A DNA stretch of 40,458 bases from SFHK01 sp964554795 (GCA_964554795.1 CAZKQB010000032.1:1-40458); one strand, 5' to 3'; shown: positions 23,788 to 32,793, counted from the first letter of the stretch. The notes: generated from the letters alone by a model not told the origin. Numbers and translations: made by a program.

Positions 23788-26700
23788 TCATCCCCGTCGC
23801 ATAAGCGTGTAATCCAGCATTTCGCGCACAAAGCCTGCGTCCTCCAGAAGCGTGGCAGCGGTGGACGGATACCTTTTGACGATTAGCCGGGTAAGCGCGG
23901 GGAAGATTGCGCCGCGGCGGAATGCGTCGGAGAGGGCGCGAAGGGCTTCCGGGGCGGCGGCTTCGTCGAAAATGCGCAGCGTTTCGCCCTGTTTTTCGGA
24001 TACGGCAACCACTGCGCCATCCATGAGCGCGACGGCGGTGCCGGGCACGCGCAGGAACGCGCGGCCGTCCTCATGGGGAAGGTATGCGCCCCATGCCTGC
24101 ATGGGGTCGGCAGCGGGCAGCCAAAGGCATTCGTTCGAGGGTTGACGGAGCCGGGAGGCAATCGAGTCAAAGTCAGCCGCGCGCACGAATTGCGAGCCGC
24201 TCAGTCCCTTTACAAGGTAGCCGCGGCGAGCCCTTCCGACATACTCCATGTGCTTGAGTACGCCGAAGACTGCGTTCCAGTCCGCGCCCGCCGTCTCGCG
24301 GCACACGATGCCAAAGCGGTCAAACAGACGCTCCACCAGCGACTCGGCGTCTGCTTGTGCAGGCGCGCCCACGCGCGACCAGCGCCCTGCGTCCATGATC
24401 CGCACGCGACGGCGCACGGCCTTTTTCACATTTCCCGACTCTGCCGTCAGCATTTCCCGCACTGGTAGGAAGCTGTCCGCGCGCACCAGTCCGCGCGCCA
24501 GCAGCGTCTTTAGGGCCTCCCCGGCATTTGCGGGCAGACGGCTTGCGAAGCTTGCGCCGCGCACAGTCAGCGTTTGCAAAACGTCCCGCTCCATAGCCGT
24601 CAGGTCATCCGGCAGAGGCTCATAGTCGCCCTCATCGTCCGGCAAATCAAATCGCAGTCGGGCCCGCTCGCCCGGGGCATGGGTACTGGCGGTAAGAGCA
24701 CTCTGCGTTTCGGCTCTGGGAGATGTGGTGGATTCTGCGGGGAGGATGCGGTAGGCCGCGTCGCCGCGGGCGAGAGCCTCGTCAAGAAGCTGAGGGCGAT
24801 AGCCGAAGACGCGCGCGGGAAGAAGGTAGCCCTCCCATGCCGAGGCAGGGTATGTGCAGCCGCGCAGGCTGTCAAGCGCCTGCGTCAGCTGCGCCGAGGC
24901 TGAGCCTATGCCGCGCACCTGTCGGGACAGCATGCGCGCGAAGGCCCGCGCGGGCTGGGTTTCAACGCGCTGCCGATTCAATGCGACGGTCATGCGCTGC
25001 GCGCTTTCGTACAGCTCCGCATGGACGTACGCGCCGCCGAACGCGCGCAGGATCCCCTCGGAGAGCAGGGCGTTCAGGGCCTCCTGTGCGCGCAGCTCGT
25101 CGACGGCGTAGCGCCCGGAAAGCGTCTCTGCCGTCTGTGCGCCGTGGAAGCGCGCCGACCGGCGAACGATGCGCGCAAGCGCCGATGCGTCGGCCTTCTC
25201 CAGCGCGAGCCGATACTCCGCTTCGTTTTCGCGCGCAATCCATAGACCGGGCTCGATATAGACGGCACGGCCGGCGATTTCCAGCGCGTCCATCCATTCC
25301 GCGGGTGCGTCGGCTTCTTCGGCCAGCAGGTCGCCCTCGGCCAGCAGCCGCGCATGCAGCTCATCTGCGCTGCGGGGCGCGCGCATCGGCTGTGTGACCG
25401 ATTTCATGGCCTCCTCCGTGGGGGCGAGCGTCAAAAGTGCTTCTGTAGAAAGGGCGACGGCAGCGGAGGGAATCGCGGTTTCGTACATCATTTCTGCTTC
25501 TACCTGCCGACGCAGGTTCAGGCACAGGGGCGAAGGCGCGCTTGTGTGCACCTCATATACGCGCACCTGCCCGGTGCGGATGGCCGAAAGCAGCCGCGCA
25601 AGCGCGTTTAGATCCAGATAATCGTTTGCACATTCGTTCAGCGTTTCGCGCATCATTGGATGCTCCGAATGTGTGGCCGCTGCGCTGAGCGCTTCGGCAC
25701 CGCGCAATCGCTGTACCCACAGCGGCTGCCGCCGTCCGCCGCGCACACCGTTCAGCAGGGCGCGCTGCACATTGTAGCGAAACGCCATGGAGAACATCGG
25801 CGACGCCGGCAAAAGAGCCCATACCTCTGCCACCGCACCGCAGACAGGAATGAATGCGGCATCTGGATCGAAAGAGGAGGGATGCGCGCCGCGTGCGGCG
25901 TCTTGGTTGGAGAACGAGAGTCGCGCGCCGGTCGCGGAGGCTGCGGCATCCGGATCAGAGTACGAGGGACGCACACCGATCGTAGCACCGCGTGCGGCAT
26001 CCGGATCGGAGGATGAAGGATATGCGCCGGTCGCAGCACCGCGTGCGGCGTCTGAATCGAAAGAGGAGAGTCGCGCGCCGGTCGCGGAGGCTGCGGCGAG
26101 GGAAGAAAGGAGGCCGTCGGGGATTTCCCTACCGCCGACGAGGGTAATCAGTGTGCCGTCGTCATCGTCATAGGCGCGAGCGTCTGCGCCGGCGGCGGAG
26201 GCAGCGCGGCGCGAGAGCAGCATGCCCAGCGCGCGGTTGACGGCATCGCCGAAGGGAGAATGCAGCATCAGCTGATGCTCGCCCGCCTCGTCGGAGAAAT
26301 GCTCCGCCACGAGCACGCGATCCGTAGCCAGACAGCCCACCGCATGCAGTTGGCCTTCGAGTACGCGCGCGGCGTTTTCCGCTGCGTCCGGGGTCAGACC
26401 GGCCTTCTGCAGCGCAGCGTGAAGCGCGCCGGAGCTTTGGCGCGCCGCGTCCTCCCACCCTGCCAGCAGAGAGCCGTAGAATGCACCCGTTTCGTAGGCA
26501 CGCGAGGCGCCGTCGCCCTTCCAGAACGGGGAGGACGCGCCCTCCGGCGTGGTATGCGAAACGATCACGCGGTCGCGCGTGATTTCCTCGATTTTCCATG
26601 GGAATGCGCCCAGATAGAATTTGTCGCCCAGACGGGCTTCGAACACGAATTCCTCATCCAGCTCGCCCAGGCGCGTGCCGTCGGCGAGCGTCACGGCGAA

Positions 26701-28161
26701 CCAGCCGCGGTCGGGAATCGTGCCGCCCGAGGAAAGCGCCAGCATGCGCGTGTACGCATCGCCGCTTACGCGGCCGGACAATCGGTCGTAGACCAGCCGC
26801 GGCTTTACGGGGCGGTCGTCCATGCGCTCATAGTCGCCCGAAAGCATGCCAAGCACCGCCTTCACGTCCTCGCACGAAAGGCGGCGATAGGCATAGGCGC
26901 GCGAAAGCACGCGCACGGCCTCGTCTACCGTGTATGCGCCGGTTGCCGCCATGGAGACGAGGTGCTGCGAAAGCACGTCTAGACACATTTCCGGCGCATG
27001 AACGCGCTCGATGCGCCCCTGGCGCGCCGCCTCGCACACCAGCGCGCAGCCGATGGCCTCGGCAGCTGTGCGCGGATACATGCGCATGCGGCTCACGCGG
27101 CCGGGACTGTGTCCTGCCCGTCCCAGCCTTTGCAGAAGCGACGATACGCTCGGCGGCGCGCCGACCTGAACGACCAGATCGATTTCGCCCACGTCGATGC
27201 CCAGCTCCATCGAGGAGGTGGCTACCATTACGCGCAGTTCGCCGCTTTTGAGCATGCGCTCGGCCTCCAGCCTTTGCTCCTTTGATACGCAGCCGTGATG
27301 CGTGCGTGCGAGCGTCTTTCCGGCGCGCTCGTTGATTTTCAGCGCCAACCGCTCGCAGCCTGCGCGGCCGTCCACGAACACAAGCACCGTGCGCGCGCCG
27401 CCAAGCGCTTCAACAATGCACTCGGCAATCGCGGGCCACACGCTGTGCTCCGGCAGCTGCCGCATGTCCGGCACGGGTACGTCCACGGTCAGCTCCGTGC
27501 GCTTTTCGATTTTGGGGGTAATGATCACGCATGGCTCTCCGCCGGTCAGGTGCCGCGCGGCCTCCTCCGGCGGGTTCAGCGTGGCGGAAAGCCCCACGCG
27601 GCGCACGTGCCCGCCGCAAAGCGCATCCAGCCGCGCCAGCGACAGGAACAGATGCGTGCCCCGCTTGGAGGATATGACTGCGTGCAGCTCGTCCACAATC
27701 ACCGTGCGCGCGCTTTTCAGCATTTCGCGCCCGGACAGGCTCGTAAGCAGAAGGTACAGCGATTCCGGCGTGGTAATCAGAATGTGCGGCGGATGCTTCA
27801 GCATTTCGCGCCGCGCCCTTGCATCGGTATCGCCGGTACGCACGGCCACGCGCACGGCGTCCGTCAGCCCCAGCCCCGCCAGCGGGCGCTCAAGGTTCTG
27901 CCGGATGTCGTTTCCCAGCGCCTTCAGCGGCGAAATATACACGATGCGCAGTCCTTCCGCAAGCGCGCCCGCATCCAGCTCGCAGCGCATTTCATCCAGA
28001 AAATACAGAAACGCCGCCAGCGTCTTGCCCGAGCCGGTAGGCGAGGAAATCAGCGCGTCGCGCCCCTCTGAAATCGCCTGCCAGCCCATGCGCTGCGCCT
28101 CGGTCGGCGTTCCGACGGAGGTGCGAAACCAGTCGCGCGTTTTTTCCGAAAGCATCTGCAT
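23788..28161 (-). CDS. Lhr-type large DEAD/DEAH-box helicase
   Basis: 1457 residues from the chosen start, the size of long Lhr (Lhr homologs are 3'-5' DNA/RNA:DNA helicases linked to DNA repair). Walker A SSPTGSGKT (about 39-47), DELHAVISSKRGTHL, GLSATLNPPEE, STSMEL-like ATSSMELGIDVGEIDLV and QRLGRAGHSPGR form a full superfamily 2 core, followed by winged-helix, beta-barrel and C-terminal domains (EGYLLPARVFGYRP; LVERLFDRFGIVCRE). A low-complexity insert built from in-frame repeats lies at about 691-769. The frame is open up to 28281, but the promoter at 28224-28196 puts transcription start near 28189, so ATG 28161 or 28155 behind AAGGA (28170-28166) is preferred. Confidence 0.93.
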   Translation of the reverse strand: MQMLSEKTRDWFRTSVGTPTEAQRMGWQAISEGRDALISSPTGSGKTLAAFLYFLDEMRCELDAGALAEGLRIVYISPLKALGNDIRQNLERPLAGLGLTDAVRVAVRTGDTDARARREMLKHPPHILITTPESLYLLLTSLSGREMLKSARTVIVDELHAVISSKRGTHLFLSLARLDALCGGHVRRVGLSATLNPPEEAARHLTGGEPCVIITPKIEKRTELTVDVPVPDMRQLPEHSVWPAIAECIVEALGGARTVLVFVDGRAGCERLALKINERAGKTLARTHHGCVSKEQRLEAERMLKSGELRVMVATSSMELGIDVGEIDLVVQVGAPPSVSSLLQRLGRAGHSPGRVSRMRMYPRTAAEAIGCALVCEAARQGRIERVHAPEMCLDVLSQHLVSMAATGAYTVDEAVRVLSRAYAYRRLSCEDVKAVLGMLSGDYERMDDRPVKPRLVYDRLSGRVSGDAYTRMLALSSGGTIPDRGWFAVTLADGTRLGELDEEFVFEARLGDKFYLGAFPWKIEEITRDRVIVSHTTPEGASSPFWKGDGASRAYETGAFYGSLLAGWEDAARQSSGALHAALQKAGLTPDAAENAARVLEGQLHAVGCLATDRVLVAEHFSDEAGEHQLMLHSPFGDAVNRALGMLLSRRAASAAGADARAYDDDDGTLITLVGGREIPDGLLSSLAAASATGARLSSFDSDAARGAATGAYPSSSDPDAARGATIGVRPSYSDPDAAASATGARLSFSNQDAARGAHPSSFDPDAAFIPVCGAVAEVWALLPASPMFSMAFRYNVQRALLNGVRGGRRQPLWVQRLRGAEALSAAATHSEHPMMRETLNECANDYLDLNALARLLSAIRTGQVRVYEVHTSAPSPLCLNLRRQVEAEMMYETAIPSAAVALSTEALLTLAPTEEAMKSVTQPMRAPRSADELHARLLAEGDLLAEEADAPAEWMDALEIAGRAVYIEPGLWIARENEAEYRLALEKADASALARIVRRSARFHGAQTAETLSGRYAVDELRAQEALNALLSEGILRAFGGAYVHAELYESAQRMTVALNRQRVETQPARAFARMLSRQVRGIGSASAQLTQALDSLRGCTYPASAWEGYLLPARVFGYRPQLLDEALARGDAAYRILPAESTTSPRAETQSALTASTHAPGERARLRFDLPDDEGDYEPLPDDLTAMERDVLQTLTVRGASFASRLPANAGEALKTLLARGLVRADSFLPVREMLTAESGNVKKAVRRRVRIMDAGRWSRVGAPAQADAESLVERLFDRFGIVCRETAGADWNAVFGVLKHMEYVGRARRGYLVKGLSGSQFVRAADFDSIASRLRQPSNECLWLPAADPMQAWGAYLPHEDGRAFLRVPGTAVALMDGAVVAVSEKQGETLRIFDEAAAPEALRALSDAFRRGAIFPALTRLIVKRYPSTAATLLEDAGFVREMLDYTLMRRG
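25855..26091 (-). repeat. In-frame tandem repeat inside the Lhr gene
   Basis: Five imperfect units begin with TGCGGC(A/G)TC at 25855, 25894, 25942, 25993 and 26044; a sixth start appears at 26092. Unit lengths are 39, 48, 51, 51 and 48 bases, all multiples of three. They encode units such as SDPDAARGA and ATGARLS. The encoded linker is Ala/Ser/Asp-rich and has no counterpart in other Lhr proteins I know. Confidence 0.9.
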
Positions 28162-28195
28162 ACCGTCCTTACTGCTCTGTTTTTCGTTCATTTGT

Positions 28196-28224
28196 ATCAT
28201 AACACATCCGCCCGGAAATGGCAA
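28196..28224 (-). promoter_or_regulatory. Sigma-A promoter of the Lhr helicase gene
   Basis: On the minus strand TTGCCA (28224-28219), 17-base spacer ending in TGT, TATGAT (28201-28196): one mismatch in each box plus an extended -10. Confidence 0.82.
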
Positions 28225-28259
28225 CTTCGTTAAAAGGTGGATAATTTCAGCGCACGCAC

Positions 28260-28288
28260 TTGAAACTTTAATCTCCGCCATGTAATAT
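28260..28288 (+). promoter_or_regulatory. Promoter of the HPr-like gene
   Basis: TTGAAA (28260-28265), 17-base spacer, TAATAT (28283-28288). It is divergent from the helicase promoter, with about 35 bases between the two -35 boxes. Confidence 0.65.
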
Positions 28289-28342
28289 GGTTTATGACAT
28301 CAAGCGGTGCGAGTGCGCCGTATGGTAAGGGGATTTCAATCG

Positions 28343-28573
28343 ATGAGAGCCGTAAACATCAAGCTCAGTCTGGCTGAAAACGTGAAGCAGTTCGTCAACA
28401 TCGCCAGCCGCTATCCCTACGATATCGATCTGCGCGTCGGACGCCACGTTGTGGACGGAAAGTCGATCCTGGGCATTTTTTCCTTAGACCTTTCCAAGCC
28501 CATTACGCTGGAGGTATATGAGGATAAGTGCGACGACCTGCTTGAGGAAATCAAGCCGTTCGTGATCGGCTGA
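28343..28573 (+). CDS. HPr-like protein lacking the phosphorylatable histidine
   Basis: 76 residues. The fold pattern is that of HPr, the phosphocarrier of the sugar phosphotransferase system: FVNIASRYPYDIDLRVG, GKSILGIFSLDL around Ser41 (equivalent to regulatory Ser46), and a C-terminal helix CDDLLEEIKPFV. The active-site segment LHARPAT is replaced by SLAENVKQ, so no His15 exists and it cannot carry phosphate for the PTS. Such proteins are often named HPr in Clostridia. A regulatory role through the Ser46 region, as in Bacillus Crh, is a possibility and not shown. ATG 28343 follows AAGGGG (28327-28332); the frame extends to GTG 28307 without support. A terminator follows. Confidence 0.82.
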   Translation: MRAVNIKLSLAENVKQFVNIASRYPYDIDLRVGRHVVDGKSILGIFSLDLSKPITLEVYEDKCDDLLEEIKPFVIG

Positions 28574-28595
28574 GCCAGTGCAAAAGAGAAAAAAG

Positions 28596-28625
28596 AAGCA
28601 GAGTGTGTACGTGCTCTGCTTTTGT
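28596..28625 (+). terminator. Rho-independent terminator after the HPr-like gene
   Basis: AAGCAGAG (28596-28603) pairs with CTCTGCTT (28614-28621); ten-base loop; TTGTT follows, and an A-run lies 5' of the stem. Confidence 0.8.
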
Positions 28626-28644
28626 TATGAGGAGGCTACGCAGG

Positions 28645-29814
28645 ATGAATCAGCAGCTGTATCAGAAATTTGACGAGCCGGTGAACCGCGTGAACACCGA
28701 ATGCGCCAAGTGGGATAATCGCAAGGACTTTGGCAATGCCGACGCGCTTCCTATGTGGGTGGCGGACATGGATTTCCGCACGGCGGACAGCATTGTGGAG
28801 GCGCTCACCGCCCGCGCGGCGCACGGCGTTTTCGGCTACACGCAGGACTGCGACCGTGACCGCGACGCCGTCGTGAGCTGGATGAAGACGCGCCATCATA
28901 CGGATGTATCGCCCGAATGGGTGCTGTACAGCCCCGGCGTGGTGGACAGCATGTATCACATCCTGCACGGCCTTTTTAAGGAAGGCTCGCACATCGTCAT
29001 TCAGACGCCGGTCTACGGGCCGTTCCGCCGCATGATCGAGAAGGCGAAGATGACGTGCGTGGAAAATCCGCTTCTGCACGACGAAAGCGGCTGGCATATG
29101 GACTATGCGCACCTTGAGGATTGCCTGCGCGCGGGCGCGGAAGCGATCATGATCTGCTCGCCGCACAATCCTGTAGGCCGCGTGTGGACGAAGGCGGAGC
29201 TGGAAACGCTGGTTTCGCTGTGCGCGAAGTATCACACCCGCATCATCTGCGACGAAATTCACGCCGACTTCGAGCTGGCGGGCGCGGTGCATTCGCCGAT
29301 TCTGTCCATACCGGGCGCGGAGAATGCGGTGATGATGATTTCGGCCACCAAGACGTTCAACCTGGCGGCGCTTCGGCATTCCACGATTCTGTGCGCGGAT
29401 GAAAGCTCGCGCGCGGCGATTGCGGACAGCCTGAAGGAGGCTATGGCTGAAACGAACCTGTTCGGCCGTCTTGCTACTCGCGCAGCCTATGAAACCGGCG
29501 CGGAATGGCTGGACACGCTGCTCTGCTACCTGAGCGACGGCCGCGACCTGCTGTATAACGGACTTTGCCGAATTCCCGGCCTGAAGCCTACGCACGTGGA
29601 GGGCACGTATCTGATGTGGGTGGACGCGCGCGAGCTGGGCATGGACAGCGAGGAGCTGAAGCGCTTTTTCATCAACGACTGCGGCGTCATCCCGACCGAC
29701 GGCCTGGCCTTCGGCGAGCGCGGACGCGGCTTCGTGCGCCTGAACTTCGCTACGACGCATGCGAATATCCGCGAGGCACTGCGGCGCATCGGCGAGACGA
29801 TCGAGAAGCGATGA
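28645..29814 (+). CDS. MalY/PatB family PLP-dependent C-S lyase or aminotransferase
   Basis: 389 residues, fold-type I PLP enzyme. Lys236 in SATKTFNL is the Schiff-base lysine, Asp203 in ICDEIHADFEL the pyridine-binding Asp; the N-terminal DNRKDFGNADALPMWVADMD and the VLYSPGVV pattern are typical of PatB/MalY. Members act as cystathionine beta-lyases (homocysteine, pyruvate and ammonia from cystathionine). E. coli MalY also represses the maltose system, a second role that cannot be judged here. ATG 28645 follows GGAGG (28631-28635). The stop overlaps the start of the exonuclease gene as ATGA. Confidence 0.92.
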   Translation: MNQQLYQKFDEPVNRVNTECAKWDNRKDFGNADALPMWVADMDFRTADSIVEALTARAAHGVFGYTQDCDRDRDAVVSWMKTRHHTDVSPEWVLYSPGVVDSMYHILHGLFKEGSHIVIQTPVYGPFRRMIEKAKMTCVENPLLHDESGWHMDYAHLEDCLRAGAEAIMICSPHNPVGRVWTKAELETLVSLCAKYHTRIICDEIHADFELAGAVHSPILSIPGAENAVMMISATKTFNLAALRHSTILCADESSRAAIADSLKEAMAETNLFGRLATRAAYETGAEWLDTLLCYLSDGRDLLYNGLCRIPGLKPTHVEGTYLMWVDARELGMDSEELKRFFINDCGVIPTDGLAFGERGRGFVRLNFATTHANIREALRRIGETIEKR

Positions 29815-30395
29815 GGTTGATCGTATTCGATACCGAAACCACCGACCTGCGTCCCGGACAGATTTGCCAGCTCTCTTATCTGATTGCGGCGGACGGAGAT
29901 GTGACGGGCAAGAATATGTTCTTTACCGTGGACGAGATGAGCGAGTCGTCCGAGGCCGTGCACGGCATGAGCATGGAGATGCTGGAGGAGCTGTCCGGCG
30001 GGGAGCGGATGGAGGATCGTGCGCAGGAGATTTTCGACGATTTCTCTGCCTGCGAGCTGATGGTGGGACATAACGTGGCATTTGACGACCGCTTCCTGCG
30101 CACGGAGCTGAGCCGCGCGGGCTACGAGCTGCCGAAAAAGCGCACGTTTTGCACCATGAATTACTTTACCGGCGACATGCAGCTGCGCCGAAAATTCCGC
30201 ACCGGCCGTCCCAAGCCGCCCAAACTGATTGAGCTGGCGGAGTATATGGAGCTGAAGACCGAGGACATCGAGAAAAACAGCGAGGCATGGTTTGGCGGCG
30301 GTGCAGCCGCCCATGACGCGCGCTTTGATACGGCTATGACCTATATGTGTCTGGCCGAGGGCGCGAGGCGCGGCATGATTCGCGGGATTCTATAG
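29811..30395 (+). CDS. DnaQ-like 3'-5' exonuclease (DEDDh family)
   Basis: 194 residues. The four acidic residues and the histidine of the DEDDh nuclease site are visible: Asp7 and Glu9 in FDTETT, Asp92 in HNVAFDDRF, His168 and Asp173 in HDARFDTA. It should trim DNA or RNA from the 3' end with two metal ions. It stands alone without polymerase domain, so it may be a proofreading-like or RNA-processing exonuclease. ATG 29811 overlaps the PatB stop by four bases; the frame is open upstream, but inside the PatB gene. It is followed by a strong terminator. Confidence 0.9.
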   Translation: MRLIVFDTETTDLRPGQICQLSYLIAADGDVTGKNMFFTVDEMSESSEAVHGMSMEMLEELSGGERMEDRAQEIFDDFSACELMVGHNVAFDDRFLRTELSRAGYELPKKRTFCTMNYFTGDMQLRRKFRTGRPKPPKLIELAEYMELKTEDIEKNSEAWFGGGAAAHDARFDTAMTYMCLAEGARRGMIRGIL

Positions 30396-30403
30396 GCTTT
30401 TTT

Positions 30404-30443
30404 GCCGCTTTCGCACAGAGATGGTTGCGAAGGCGGCGTTTTT
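30404..30443 (+). terminator. Rho-independent terminator overlapping the next promoter
   Basis: GCCGCTTTCGCA (30404-30415) pairs with TGCGAAGGCGGC (30426-30437) with one G-U pair, loop of ten bases, then GTTTTT. The 3' arm also contains the -35 box of the GH94 promoter. Confidence 0.9.
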
Positions 30444-30453
30444 CGATTATAAT
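30425..30453 (+). promoter_or_regulatory. Promoter of the GH94 gene
   Basis: TTGCGA (30425-30430), 17-base spacer, TATAAT (30448-30453). The -35 lies in the terminator stem of the upstream unit. Confidence 0.75.
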
Positions 30454-30494
30454 AGGAAACTGGAGCCGAACGCATGCATGGGAGGAAGGATTCC

Positions 30495-32750
30495 ATGGAA
30501 TACGGACATTTTGAATGCGGCGGCCGGGAGTTTGTGGTTACCGCCCGAAAAACGCCGCGGCACTGGCATAACTATATGTACAACGATGAATACGTTGCCT
30601 TCTTTTCGCAGGTGGGCTTCGGCGAGGGTCTTGCGCAGGATGCGCTGGGACGCCGCATTCCGCTGGTGAAGGATCGCATGCTGTATGTGGTGAACCGCGA
30701 AACGGGCGCGTGGTCGTCCGCCAACGGTCTGCCGATGCGCGAGGAATACGATGCCTATGATTGCCGTCATGGGCTGGGCTATACTGCGCTTACCGCCGTG
30801 AAGGACGGCGTTCGCATGGAAACCACGTTTTTTGTGCCCGAGGCGGGTCGGCGCGAAATGTGGCGCGTGCGCGTGGTCAACGAGGGGGAAGCGCCGGCTT
30901 CGCTTTCGCTGATTCCCTTTGTCGATACCGACGTGGACGGCCCGTACCGCCCGCAGTCCTACAACACCGATTTCGGCGGCTTTGACGCGGCGCACGGCGC
31001 CGTGTGGGGACATTTCTTTCAGCAGTATGAGCGCCCCGACTCCGCGCCGCTGTATGCCTACATGCTTTCCGACGCCGAGCCATCTGCCTTCTGCGCGCGG
31101 CGCAATGCGTTTATCGGCGTGTACGGCACGAAGCTCTGTCCGGAGGCGCTGGAGGAGGGACGCGGGCTCGGAAACGAGGACATGCTGGGCGAGAAGCTCT
31201 GCCTGGCGCTGGACATTCGCGCCGACCTGAAGCCCGGCGAGGAAAAAACGTTCACCGTCGTCATTGGTGCGGAGCGCGATTTGTGCGATTTGACGGGCGT
31301 TCGCGCGCTTGCGGCGGAATCCGAGGCGCTGCTTTCCGCTGTCTGTGAAAGGCGCGCGGAGGAAATTTCCGGCCTTTCGATCACCACGCCGGACGCGCGC
31401 CTGAACGATGCATTTAACGGCTTTTACCTGTACGCCACCTGCATGGGCAGCCGCTGGGCGCGCGTGCGCCACAACGGCTACCGCGACATGACCAGCGACA
31501 CCGAATGCCTGTCCTGCTTTAATGCAGACCTGGCGCGCGAAAGGTTCAAGCGCATTTTGTCCTATCAGTATGAAAACGGCTACGCGCCGCGCACGTTTAT
31601 TGCCGGGCGTATATGCGACAATAATTTTTCCGACTGCGCCGTGTGGATTCCCTTTGCGTTGGACGCCATTCTGCGCGAAACGGGCGACCTTTCGTTCTTA
31701 AACGAGGTCGTTTCCTTCAACAACGGCGCGACTGCTACCGTGTATGAGCATGCCCGGCGCAGCGTGGAATTCCTTTCCGGCTTCACCGGCCCGGATGGTC
31801 TCGTGCGCATCTGGGGCGGCGACTGGAACGACTGTATGAACCGCGTGGGCATCGGCGGGAAGGGCGAAAGCGTGTGGCTGTCGATCGCGTGGATTCGCGC
31901 GTGCAAGCAGATGATGCGCATTGCGCGCTTGTCCGGGCACGATGCGGACGCGGACGCGCTCGCTCCGAAGCTCAGGCAGATGAACCGCGCCGTGGACGCA
32001 CGCGGCTGGGACGGGGAATGGTATCTGACTGCCATTGACGACGAGGGACGCGGCGTCGGCTCGCATGAAAACGAGGAAGGTAGGATCTTCCTGATTCCGC
32101 AGCTGTGGGCGGTGCTTGCCGATCTGGACGACAAGGCGCGCGTGAAAACGGCCATGGAAAGCGCAAACCGGCTTTTGGAGGCGCCACTGGGCACGCGCAT
32201 AAGCTGGCCGGCGTACACGCACCTTGACAACCGCATTGGCGCGGTTACGCAGAAGACCGCGGGCGTGCACGAAAACGGCGGCGTGTATCTGCACACGATG
32301 GCGTGGCGGCTGGCCGTGGACGCGATGCTGGGCGACGCGAAGCGCGTGGAGCGCGACCTTCGGCAGATGCTTCCGTGGGATCACACCTACGCGCCCACCG
32401 AGGGCGAGCCGTATGTGCTGTTCAATTCCTACTTCGGCGACCAGACCGGCTATCGCTATGCTACGCCCGGACAGAGCTGGCGCACCGCGTCCACGCAGTG
32501 GTTCGTGAAGGCCATGACGCTGTATGTGCTGGGCCTGCAGCCGGACATCGACGGTTTGCACATTCATCCCTGCCTGCCGGAGAGCTGGAACGAATGCGCG
32601 GCGGTCAAGAGGCTTCGGGGCTGCGAATACCGCGTGACGTATACGCGCACGGGCTCGTTCTCCGTAACGGCGGACGGCGAGCGGATTCCGGACGGACGCG
32701 CGCTGCCGCTGAAGCCGGGCGGTACAGTGAACGTGGAGGTAACGGTGTAG
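30495..32750 (+). CDS. GH94 family disaccharide phosphorylase
   Basis: 751 residues. N-terminal beta-sandwich (FFSQVGFGEG, RETGAWSSANG), then an (alpha/alpha)6 barrel with RHNGYRDMTSD, WGGDWNDCMNRVG (catalytic Asp in the D443-W-N-D446 motif), GKGESVWLSIAW, TQKTAGVHENGGVY and the C-terminal region PGQSWRTASTQWFVKA. These are the landmarks of GH94 phosphorylases, which cleave beta-glucosides with phosphate to glucose 1-phosphate or N-acetylglucosamine 1-phosphate. Cellobiose and chitobiose enzymes are usually somewhat longer, and the specificity here is open. No signal peptide. ATG 30495 lies right after GGAGGAAGG (30481-30489). Its downstream neighbours are sugar-1-phosphate genes. Confidence 0.9.
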   Translation: MEYGHFECGGREFVVTARKTPRHWHNYMYNDEYVAFFSQVGFGEGLAQDALGRRIPLVKDRMLYVVNRETGAWSSANGLPMREEYDAYDCRHGLGYTALTAVKDGVRMETTFFVPEAGRREMWRVRVVNEGEAPASLSLIPFVDTDVDGPYRPQSYNTDFGGFDAAHGAVWGHFFQQYERPDSAPLYAYMLSDAEPSAFCARRNAFIGVYGTKLCPEALEEGRGLGNEDMLGEKLCLALDIRADLKPGEEKTFTVVIGAERDLCDLTGVRALAAESEALLSAVCERRAEEISGLSITTPDARLNDAFNGFYLYATCMGSRWARVRHNGYRDMTSDTECLSCFNADLARERFKRILSYQYENGYAPRTFIAGRICDNNFSDCAVWIPFALDAILRETGDLSFLNEVVSFNNGATATVYEHARRSVEFLSGFTGPDGLVRIWGGDWNDCMNRVGIGGKGESVWLSIAWIRACKQMMRIARLSGHDADADALAPKLRQMNRAVDARGWDGEWYLTAIDDEGRGVGSHENEEGRIFLIPQLWAVLADLDDKARVKTAMESANRLLEAPLGTRISWPAYTHLDNRIGAVTQKTAGVHENGGVYLHTMAWRLAVDAMLGDAKRVERDLRQMLPWDHTYAPTEGEPYVLFNSYFGDQTGYRYATPGQSWRTASTQWFVKAMTLYVLGLQPDIDGLHIHPCLPESWNECAAVKRLRGCEYRVTYTRTGSFSVTADGERIPDGRALPLKPGGTVNVEVTV

Positions 32751-32775
32751 GCGCGCCGGATGCTTGAATTCACAG

Positions 32776-32793
32776 AAATGCGCATGTGCATTT
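32776..32793. promoter_or_regulatory. 18-bp near-perfect palindrome, operator candidate
   Basis: AAATGCGCATGTGCATTT matches its reverse complement at 16 of 18 positions. It covers the -35 region of the promoter at 32785-32812. With the following T it could also act as a weak terminator of the GH94 gene. Confidence 0.45.

Noticed and set aside
25855..26091. CRISPR-like array
   Set aside because: Units are contiguous, imperfect, in frame with the helicase gene and have no unique spacers; no cas genes are present.
28162..28281. N-terminal extension of the Lhr helicase up to ATG 28281
   Set aside because: The predicted promoter (28224-28196) lies inside this stretch, and no ribosome binding site precedes 28281 or 28200.
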